Of a DNA stretch of 64,000 nucleotides, positions 50,501 to 62,500 are shown piece after piece (position 1 is the stretch's first letter; every line of letters begins with the position of its first letter). A model generated the notes under the pieces. The model saw only the letters and a list, made by a program, of their open reading frames with translations. It searched no databases and had not been told where the DNA came from. This DNA comes from Plazaster borealis (lineage: Eukaryota; Echinodermata; Asteroidea; Forcipulatida; Labidiasteridae), in the NCBI GenBank assembly GCA_021014325.1, contig CM037462.1:7100318-7164317 (forward strand), in the 5' to 3' direction. The position numbers and the translations under genes were made by a program.

Positions 50501-53500
50501 TCAGACAATGGCAGGAATAGATGGCTTGCTTGGTTCAAAACGACATTCAAACAACAGAGAGGATTCCACACTTGTAATCAGTCCATGTCTAGTCTTCAAA
50601 AAAGATACCAATCCATACGATTTTCTGAGTGTTTGATGTGCATTTTTAGCTTAAAAAGAAACGCCACAATGTTAAAAGTTATGATGGCATCATGTTTTGG
50701 ATGTGAACTTTAGCGACATGGAAGTTATTTTAAAACTAAATTCAAAAACCAACTGTTCAAATTAAAAAAAATTGCCAATGAACACTTTTCAGATACTACT
50801 AATTTTCTTTGCAAAGCATCAATATAGTAAATGTTTACAGATTGAAAGTTATTATAAAGAAGATTTGAAATAATTAAACTGAAAAACAAGTAATAATACA
50901 AAAATGAAATCATTCCTTTTCTTTCATCATCATCATCAGACTTTGTTCTCCCCTTGTTGGATGAAGCCCTCCTCATGCAATTTCCATTCTCTTCTCCTTA
51001 ATGCTAGTCTGGTCCAAGTGGTTGTGTTTGTTTATGTTTGGATTTCGTCTCTCCATCTTCTCTTCTGTCTTCCTCTTCTTCTTTTTCCATTTCTAGGTTG
51101 CCATTCGGTTAGTCTCTTGGTCCACCTGTTGCCATGTCTTCTTGATAAGTGTCATTCCCATCTCCATTTCATTTCCTTAATCTTTTCCAAGATGTCTTTG
51201 GTCTGAGTTTTTGCCTTATGTTGGTATGTCTAACTGTGTCCCGTACATGTGTAGAGCTTGTCAGAGTTTCCTCCTTTACATAGCTCTCTGTGTTGATATT
51301 AGTTTGTGTTCTAACTCATTGGTTGTTGACCATGTCTCTGCCCTGTATGTCATTGTTGTCAGGAAGCACTGATTACATGTATATGTTTTTCTTTGAAGTG
51401 ACTTTGGTATTTCCTTGTCAATCGGTAATTCTTTGTGCATTCCATAGCACTTCCATCCCCCTCGATCCTACTCATTATTTCTTCTTTTGTAGTATCCTCC
51501 ATTTCCAGTGTTTGGCCGAGGTATTTGTAGTTGTCCACTTTCTCAATCTGATGGTTATATATTGTTATTGTTTCCGATGTTTCAAAGTTGGTCCTATTTT
51601 TTAATCAATAACAAATTAAAAAGTTAGCACCCATTACTCAAAAAGAAATGTTCTTCTTCTAGTTTGTATTGCAATCATGTTGACACAGTGGTCTGAAACA
51701 AAAAACAATCTGGTATTTAAAAAAAAGAAGTTTACATGATGAGGACGTTCCAGGTTCATCTTTGTATACAAAACTAGTGGGATATTGTTCCAAAAAGGCA
51801 GCAAAGAACAAAGAGAAGTCCTTAATTATTTTGTTGACACGCTTTTGTGCTTTTTCCCTGAGTTATTTTACACTGCCAGTGTCATCTTGATAATTTTACT
51901 CAGACTTATTGTTTTTTTCCAAATCAAAACCGAACAAAACAAAATCAAAAACACAGTCATGTAGATGTAAATTTGAAACGAAACTACAACAATGGAATCT
52001 TTCATTTGACCTTCGAAGTGTTGCTCTTTTATTTAAGTGCTTAAATAACATGTGTTTATATTTACTGGCTAATTGTTATTATTTTGTCTAGTTCCTGGTC
52101 GTCCAAAAGCATTTTCCATTGAAATGCTTGATAGTGGGGATTACTATGGTCACTGGGAATCTCCAGATGACACCTACGGAGACTTGAAGATGTATAAATT
52201 GAGTTATAGCACTAGCACCAGTAAAACTCTGTACATAGAGATCAGACCCCCTTCCACAGAGTCAAGACATTTTACTTTAAGTAAGTACCAACATAAACAC
52301 TACAAGTATTGGAAATGGAATAGTGTGCTTTCTGTTTTGGCCCAAATACTTAAGGTAGCAAAATGTTTATGTTGACAAATTAATAAATAAATAAACACAA
52401 CATAGGTTTTTAAACAAATAACACAAATGCAGAGATCTTTAAAATTAAAACAACTTGAATTATTACTCCAGACCAGCGATCGTATCTAGGTCTTTCACGC
52501 TTCAATACCAGTACTTGTAAGTGGTATTTGTGTTGTCAATGCCAGTGTCGAAAAAATAATATGGAAACCAGTTGAAACCTTCTTGGTCTCTTCAATGTTA
52601 AACATAAGTTTATATGATATTGTGTTAAATGTTTTTATTACTTTACTTGATGTAAACAAATTAAGTTAGAGTTACATGGTATTTAAAAAAAATCATTTGA
52701 ATTGAAAATGATTGATTGTTTTAGTTGCAGAAGATCAATGTGGAGTATTGCTCTAATTAAATGTACATTGGATTAACAACTTTGAAGCTAGTTTTAATAC
52801 CCCGCAAATTATATGCTGCATCTGTTTATGTTTTCTCCATTTTTATATTTTATTTATTTATTTTATTATTTTATTACACTTTATATATATTATGAAATGT
52901 TCTGCACTGATTTGTTTATTCCATTTAAACCTGTTTAAAAAAAGAAGCACATTTTCTTTTGCACAATAGAAAAACAGCACAAAGTGATTTTTTGCAATCG
53001 CTTTTGAAGTATGAACAAGGCTTTAGCTGAGAAGATAGTTACATGTACTCCAGTTTCATAGTTACAGTGTTTTTTACACTTGGACTTAGGGATTAACAGT
53101 GTGATGACCTGGTCTTCACTGTGTGGTAATCAGCTCAGTCTATTAACAGTGGCCAGCCACCAACCAAGGTCATTACCATGTAGTGAAGAACGGGTTATCA
53201 CACTGTTAATCCCATTAATAAATACATTTCAACGAAAACATGTTAAAAATTGTCAGAAGTTGTAATTCTTTTTGGCAGTTTAAAAAAATGTTCTAATCAT
53301 GTTCAAGGGCCAATTCTTTGGCTGTTCAACTTTTGTGTAACTTATCTCTTACACATAATTAATTATTAATGCTTATTTTCAAGAACCAGACTATGACTTT
53401 GCATTATGTTGGTTTCATGCGCGTACCAGCTACCTTAAATTGATACATTGTATGTGCGTTCACGCCTACGCGTGGTATGTGCATGCACACGGCAAAAAAA

Positions 53501-56500
53501 ACAGAAAACAATACGCACAAAGAAATGAATTGATTTATTATGGTAGTTTCCGCACAACAAGCACATAGTGCATTGGACTTTTACACAACAATGTGGTTGT
53601 TTAGGGGCCATTTATTCGCTAGTTCTCGTAGCCAGTCTTTATATCACATACACCCCCACGTGACCAGTTTGCGACCAGTCAGAGTGCATAAACTCTCCGA
53701 GGTGTTCATTAATTTCAGGTAAAGGCCGGAGGTACTTGTTCACCCTTGCTGCTGCAAACAGTGAAGGTTATGGACCTTGGGTAGATTTTACTGTCACTAC
53801 CCCAGAGGGAAGTAAGTAAACATCATTTATTTGTTAAAGATAAATGCAAGATAACGTTTTAATATGTATCAATGAGTGCTCCCAACTTAATTATCAATTA
53901 TGCAGAATCAAACACAAGGTTGTTGATCTGTAATGACATTGTCTACATGACGCATCTCTGGGCACTGCTCACCAGGTTGCCATCTACTTTAAAACAAAAT
54001 CTTGCACTACTTCTATCTCTGGTCCTTGCATGCAATCAACGTTTAACTTGTCTCTTCTTGTATGCAAATTAACAAGAGAGTGGAATGAAAACCAACTTAT
54101 TAGTTGTAACTGGTCCTTAGAAGGGAGTTTAGCTTATTTTCTTTCAAGTTGTCCAGTGTTCTGAAAGTTGTAGGTAATAAAAAAACAAATTTTTTTTTGG
54201 CAGAACCTACTGGTGCACCACAGAATTTTAGTGGGAAGGTGTTGTCAAGTACATCAGTTGAGCTGTCATGGGAAGCGCCATCTGTTGAGGAGAGTAATGG
54301 TGAAATTATACGCTATACAGTGCGTTACTATTTGGAACAAGATCCTGGTCAGGAATTTATAAATGACACTATTGATATGAAGATGACCTTCATTGATTTG
54401 AAACCTAACACTGAGTATATCTTTCAAGTACGAGCCCACACAGCAGTTGGTGCAGGTCCATATGGGAGTCCACAGATACAGCACACACCACCACCACGTA
54501 AGTCTGTCTTTATTCTTGAAGTTGACGGAAATTAGTTTAAAGAAGCTATATAAAATTAAAATTTTAACTAGACTTATCTTGTTTGTAAATTACAAACAAA
54601 CGGTGTTCGGTTTGTTTTTATAATTTGGTTTTAACCCTTTCCCGATCTGTTTGAAGCACTGTATACTCATTACTTTTGCGAGTTTTACAAACAAAATAAA
54701 AAACAAAACATAAATTAAAAACAATTAAACGGAAGTAATATCACAGGGGGTCGAACTTTGTGTAAGATTTTAAAAATACTCCAGGGTCCTTCACACGGTC
54801 CGAAGATCTTGTGTTTAGCAATTATGGTTCTCCAGATATGATTTTTCTAAATGTTAAACATTGATTTAATGTTATAACATCATCGATGATGTCACCATCC
54901 CGAAAACCTATATGTGAAGTTTGTGAAGTTTCAAGTTTATATGTGCTTGTGAAGTGTGCTTTTGTTAGCGGAAAAGCGACGGGGAGAAGAAGAAGAATAA
55001 GTATTAAGAAAAAAAGAAAACAAAATTAAATGTAAAAGTTCATCTTTCGGTTTGAACCGGAAGTCCAGTTCAAATGGGGCTACACTCTGTGTAGCGCTTG
55101 TGAAGTTGTAAAAACTCAATACCCAAGGATTTTATAACTGGACAAAGTTTAAAAATCGGTTGTGTAGCTCTTGAGATATGGTGTCACTTCCGGTTGACCC
55201 GGAAGTAAAGGTCAACATGGGGTCACGGTACCCAAGGCTAATCTCCAATGCCCAAGGAGTCTATAACTGAAAAAAGTTTGAAAATCGGTTGAGTAGTTCT
55301 AGAGATATGGTGTCACTTCCGGTTGACCGGAAGTAAAGGTCAACATGGGGTCACGGTTACCCAAGTTTAATCTCCAATGCCCAAGGAGTCTATATATGAA
55401 AACAGTTTGAAAATCGGCTGAGTAGTTCTTGAGATATGGTGTCACTTCCGGTTGCCCGGAAGTAAAGGTCAACATGGGGTCACGGTTACCCAAAGCTAAT
55501 CTCCAATGCCCAAGGAGTCTATAACTGAAAACAGTTTGAAAATCGGTGTGTAGTTCTTGAGATATGGTCCCTCTTCCGGTTGACCCGGAAGTAAAGGTCA
55601 ACATGGGGTCACGGTTACCCAAGGCTTATCTCCAATGCCCAAGGATTTTATAACTGAAAAAAGTTTGAAAGTCGGTTGTGTAGTTCTTGAATTATGAATT
55701 TTTCAAAAATCTGACATTTGATTGTTAGCGAGGTTTGCACGGATGGCTGTTTTAGAGACTAACAAAGCATAATGTCAAAATCAGGTTGCGCGAACCTTGA
55801 AAAGAGACTAGACTACAAGTATGTTTGAAGGACTTTGAACCTTGCGGTTGCTTCAACGGAACAAGCAGCCGCTCACCGTCTAACTGGTTTAGATCGCGTA
55901 TTGTGTGTGTTTTCAATGCAGTTTATTCCCGCGGTTTGACAGCGGGTCAATGTATACCCGATTTCAACCATAAGTGAAGGTCAAAAAGGTAACATCTCTG
56001 TGGAAAAGTTTGAGAAGGCTTAAAAATCTATAACATGATGTAAAAATTGTGAATAATGTGTGTGTAAAAAGTATGAGTATTCCTTAAAGTTTGAATTGTG
56101 AAGTTTTCAACTTCCGGTTTGAACAGGAAGACAAGGTCAAACGGTATAAGACTAACATTTGTCAAGACCTCTCCGATGATGTATAGATTGTTATAATAGC
56201 TTATGCATAGCTGCCAACTATTACGATTTTTTCGTAATTATTACGAATTTATCTTTGAGTTACGAAAATACGAATTGCTTGTTAAAAATTACGAGTTTCA
56301 CCTTTCCCGCTATAGAAAGAAAAAAACTCTATTTTTTAACGCAACATTCTTTTTCAGCTTTGAAAAGTCGATTAAATTGTTTGTATTTTATTTTGTGTAA
56401 ATTGTAATCGATTCTTTGCCATTTAAATGCCGTATATATACACTGTATCACCATGAACGACTCTGGAAGAGTACTGAAGACTTTCGGTTTTTATAGTATC

Positions 56501-59500
56501 GATAAAAGTGCGTCGCAGGATACCAATAACATGTAGTAAAAGTATCCAGAAAACGTGTGGAAACCAGCGACAGCATGCACGCGGAAGTGCGTTCGGCATT
56601 CTAGTCTTAGTCCAAGACGTCACTATCAAATACACGTAACTATCTTATATGATATTCGTGATAACCCAACAGAGGGCGCGCTATTCGGTCTTGAATTAAA
56701 TCGAACGGTTCACGAAATCAAACCAGGGCCAGTGACGCCCTCTGTTGTTCAAATTGATCCATTTGGTCTGTACTACTGTACATAACGATGGGGTAGTGAT
56801 TCATTCCACGGTTTGGAATCTATCCATGCGAATGACTTGGAACCAAGACTATAGGCATACATGTTTACACGGAGACCTGTCAAATTCTACATGCAGTACC
56901 GCGAGTACCTCCAGGTTTCTGTCGTCTACTTCCGCTGTCTTATTGATCGTTATGGCTTCCAGAGGTAAACATAAAGGACAATTTTACAGTAGTAAATACA
57001 GTGATGAATTTTCTTTTATCACGGTTTCAAAGAAGGGGAAACAACATGCATTTTGTAAAGTATGTCGACGGGACTTATCAGTAGCACATGGCGGACGGTC
57101 TGACATAGTTACGCACTCAAAAGCCAAAGTCCATCTCACAAATGTTCAAGATGAGGCACAAACAACAGAATTGACATCATTCATGTCAAGTTCACAGGAT
57201 ATCAACACTACTTGGGCCGTGTGTTTATTTACTGCTTTCTATTAAGAACATAACATACCTCTCTCAGACATTTTGTTTTTGTTTTTTTGGTGTCTTGTAA
57301 TTTAAGAGAACAAAAACAACATCGCCTGGAAAGGGGGAGCACTCCCTAAAAATAACATTGAAATTTCATACAAATTGTGTGCATGTCAAATGCCTTGACA
57401 TGCAACGATGTTTTATTACTAATTGAAATTTTCAAATGTTGGCAGCTATGCTTATGTACTTCTTGAGTTAAGAATTTTTAAATGATTAAACTTCGATTTA
57501 CTGTACTTCAACACTTGATGACGTCATCATGACGTCACAACTACTTGATTGAGGTTTTATCAAGTTCCTTACATGGTGTAAATTTGAAGTTGATCTGATA
57601 AACAGAAGTTAATGTTTTTGCTGGGAAAGTGGTTTTTTGAAGAATTACACCAAGGCAAACTTTGACCTTTCATTACGACCGGAAGTAAAGGTCATGTGAA
57701 TTTGGCCTTGACTTTTCAAATGTTGCCCGTGTCTTGATCTATCATATGCCCAAATATAATTACTGTAGCTGTAATATTCGGGGACATACAGGCATTCGCA
57801 TATGGTCACTTTTTTACCTTAAATATCTTGTAATTTGACACCTGATGACGTCATCATGATGTAACTAAAGCGGTTTCATCTCCTAATGTATATCTAACTA
57901 TATGTGAAGTTTCAAGTTCATATGAGCTTGGAAAGGGTGCTTTTGTTAGCGGACAAGGGACGCTGAGAAGAAGAAGAAGAAGAAGTATTAAGAAAAAGAA
58001 GAAAAAAAAACGAACAAAAACAAGAGGTGTTCCGGGCTGTATGCCCGAACACCTAAAAAGAAATACCTTTGAAAAAAGAACATCGAGTCGCTCAGTCTGT
58101 CTACAATATTGACTTATGAAAAAGCATTTAGTAATTTTTGGTGACTTGCTGCTTAAGACCACTTCCCTCTGCCTGGATGGCTGATTCTCCAGTCATATGC
58201 GATCAGTTTAATTGAGTGTTAAGAATAGATTGTTTAACTTTTACAGAATGCGGTATTGTCCTCTTGGATTTTAAAAGTTGCAATCTAAGTTGTATGCACT
58301 CTTACTTGTGTTTTTTTGTGATTAGAAATTCATGCAAATTCTTGTGACGACGTCACCATGACATCTTGTCAATTTTTGCCTTTAACACATCCCTGTCTAT
58401 GGACGTACCAAGATTCAACTCAATCAGACTTGTACTTCCATAGATATATGACACCAAAAAGTGCACCTTGAATGTGACATCACGTGATACATGATGACAT
58501 CATGATGACGTCACTCTTCGAGACACCACATCTATATAAGTGTTTGCCAAGTCTGATCAATATCTGAGGTTGTTTGATGGCAAAAGTGCCGTCCAGAAAA
58601 TCTGTGTACAGTGTCTATGGGATTTGGGATAGAACTAAAAAAAGAAAGACAAACTAGACATGATTGCATTTGTGTGCAAATGCACAGCTGTTTCGTTTAT
58701 AATTTTTTCAAATTAATCAAGTGAATATGAAAGTCTTGTAGTGTGTACATAATTAAGTTAATAATACAATATTTAATGCCTTGTAAGATCGAATTCATTG
58801 TCTATATATCTTGTAAAACTGTACCTTTAAGATAATATAACCTTATAAATAATGACGTCATGATGGCGTCAAATATTGTTCGAATCAGTTATGATATACC
58901 AAGCCTGTTTAAGAAAAGAATTTGGATTAAAGCATGTTCCGTTAGCAATTTCTGACTTAAAGGGGCAAAAAATGAAAAAATCATAACAAATCGTGTAATG
59001 ACGTCATCATGACGTCATTTTCCAATTAACAGGAACTTACCAATATCTAACAACCTACCAAGTTTCAACATGATCACACTAATACTTCGGGAGATATACG
59101 ACTTCAAAAAGTGCACCTTTAATGCCGCGTCACGTGACCCCCGATGACGTCATTGATCTGAAACTTCACACATATGATGGCTGTCTGACGATCAACATAT
59201 GTGTAAATTTTGAAGTGATTGCACAAAACTTCACCACACACATCTTCAAAAAGTCCATTTTGAACAGTTTTCAACCTGTCGCTAGAGGGCGCTCTTGTGT
59301 ATCGTGACGTCATCGGTATTTTGTTTTAACTGCACACCCTTGCCAGACACTAACATCGTTAAAAGCATTTTCATAACATTTAGCACTTTTGAATTATGAG
59401 GCACTTCCGGTTTCGACCGGAAGTAGAGGTCATGTGAAGAGGTCACACTGAATAAAATGAAGACCTAATTTATCCCTACCCAATCCCGCAAACAGAAACC

Positions 59501-62500
59501 TACAGTCTTTTGTGGCTGATTTGATATCGATTTTCAAATATTTAAAATAAAAACCTTTAAAATGACGTCACGTGACAGGTGATGGCGTCATCATGACGGA
59601 TTTCTTTTAGGACCTTCCTTGCACCAATGCCTTTCATCACTGAAAGTTTCATTGCAATTGCTTATCGGGAACTATGAAAAAGGTGCTTGGAACGAATTGT
59701 GTGTTATTTCAATGACTTCCGGAAGTCTGAAAAATAAAAATAAAAACTTTAACAAAAACAAGTGCTGTTTCACTGTGCGAAACAGCTAACAAAAACTCTT
59801 ACAAAAACAACAGCTGTTTCGCTGCGCTGTGAAACAGCTAATGAAGGCAAGGATAGAGAAAGCAAACGTCTAGCAAATGTGTAGAATGTGTAATAAAGCA
59901 GAGGAGACTATATTTCATAGTGTCAGAAAATGTAGGATGATGGCCCAGACGGATTACAAAGGAAGACATGACAAGTTGGCCAAAGTGTTTCACTGGGGCT
60001 GTGTAAGAAGCATGTTGTTCAAGTGCTTGCAAAATGGTTCGACCATGTTCCAGAGAAAGTTGTAGAGACCGACTAGGTCAAGATCCTCTGGACTTTAACA
60101 TTTATTTAGACTGATCATGTTATAGAACATAGGCATCCGGATGTTGTAGTCTTAGATAAGACGAAGAAGATGTCTCATCTTATTGACATAGCTGTTGACA
60201 AGATGGTGCATGTATAAATATAATCTTAATTTGTTAATTGATTTATTTTTGTACTTTTAGGACCCACTGAAGCTCCACGTATATCCAAAGTAACTCCAGT
60301 CAGCACTACATCAATAATAGTTGAATGGAAACCTCCACGCAATATTGAAAGTGACCGTTCAGGCCTGACTTACGTTGTCTACTATACAAGGGGTTCCATA
60401 GATACTGATCCTGAGACCTGGCCACGGCTGGTTGTGGGTAATTTCCATCACGCTGAGTTGTCTGGTCTAGAACCCAACTCTCACTATGGAATTCAAATAC
60501 AGTTACATACTCCTCAAGGAAACTCTCCATTCTCCAGCATCCGTTACTCAACTACACTTAATAAAGGTTGGTCACTTCTTGAAATATTGTTATGTGCATT
60601 ATTACAGGTCGTTTTCTCTCAAAGTGCATTCATTCATGCATTGATTTAACCTAAATTTCTAAGCCTCTAAATCACAAGTCTACATTTCCCTGTGGCTACA
60701 AAATTATTGAATAAACTCATGTATTAGCATCTTACTCTTTGTGTACCCCCACCACTATTATGAACACCTACATTGTATGTTGTAATTGCATAGAGATTTG
60801 AACTGCACATAAGTCTAAGTTTTTAACAGTATGATTGGCTACTTTCTCAATGTTTCTGAGTGTCAGATCAGCCATTTTACAAAATATTCATGTCTATATC
60901 AGCATTTAGGATGATTGGTATGGTTTGTTAAAAAATATATATAATTATTATTCTTCATTAACCACTTTAGGTTGTAAAAAAAACCCAGTGGTTTTTGTTA
61001 TTACTGTTGGCATTCAGGGATTACATCCAACAAACATGCAAGGTTACTACAGATATCAGTGCAGCAGCTTACCACATGAAGTAGTTAAGACTTGCATAAT
61101 GTGTATTCAACCAGTTAGATATCCATTTTTGAGATGTGGTTGTTAAAGAATGGTCTGATTTGAAGATCTTTCAATAATCATACTGATGTGGTATTTTTCT
61201 TAAAGAATCTACAGCACCTGAAAGTTTTCAAGCTGAGTTGAAGGAAGGCAATGCAGTTAAACTGACATGGAATATGCCAACGAGCATAGATGGGCCCATT
61301 ACAGGATATACAGTAGGTTCAATGACATCTGCTAAAAATACAATACTTACTTGCAGTTAACTGAATTTAAAGACACTCGGGTACTGGTCATGATTTATAA
61401 ATTCATAAAGTATACATGTAGGTTACTAAAACTTGACTTGAACTCACTGCAACTCTTTTGTTTTAAATGTGAAAGATGTGTGCCTTATAAGATAAATCAA
61501 AGTCTATCCTGGTTTGTAAAGTTACAAAAGAGCTATTTACATGTATTATAATTTTTAGATTTTTAGACATAATTTTGTATAATCTTGTACTTTCATTAAA
61601 AACAAACTCTGTGTTACATGTCCAAGATACCTTTTTTATAATTAATTAAGCATCAAACAAAAAAATGCAGAAAACACAAAAAATACAAAAATAAAATAAA
61701 AATACAAAAATAAAATATGTACCAAATATTTTGCAGAAAACCCCCCAGAAAAAAAGCAGCCATGTGAGATACTTTATGTAACTTGGGGTCTGCACCAGTT
61801 TAAAGCTCAGGAACAACAATGTGAATTGAGGGCAGTTTCTCAAGCTGAAGTGAAGACACACCAAAATAGAAAATATAATTATTTCTTTCAGTGAGCTCAT
61901 TTCCAAGGAGCCTGCTAAAAGTATAACTCACGTGAATTTCTGCAATCTAAATGCACTTCTGACAGACACATTCTTCCAGCTAGTTTCACATGTGTGCTCA
62001 CACATTAACATTAATCTCTATTACATGTATATAATGCAGAATAGTGAGCATACCCATTGGGAACTACATGTAGTTTTTGAATATCTCTGGGTAACTGATA
62101 ACTGTCGTTTTTCACATGCCGGACCATCTCTTTGGAACAGCCTCCCACTTCAACTCAGACAAGCAGATACTTGTGCTCAATTTAAATCCTATCTCAAAAC
62201 CTACCTATTTCAGAAATCATAGCTTCGGCCTTGACATGACATGGCGCACTAGAAATGTTCAATATTATTATTATTAACTAGACATGTCAAATCCAAAATG
62301 TTCCCTATGTATATCCAGTAGACGTAGAAATAGTTTATTACCTGGAATTTTTAGATGTGAAAAAATTAATTGTAAAGACTAATGATATTCTTGCATTATT
62401 ATGGTGTTAGTCTCCCTTAGAACAAGTTGTTTGATTCAGTTTGCTAAAAGAAAAGTGGGTACATATGTGTCCAGCTTAAATTTAGGACATATTATTCCTA

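Noticed and set aside
51290..51604. 104-codon + strand open frame
   Set aside because: It is the shadow of the minus-strand LINE remnant at 50920-51640.
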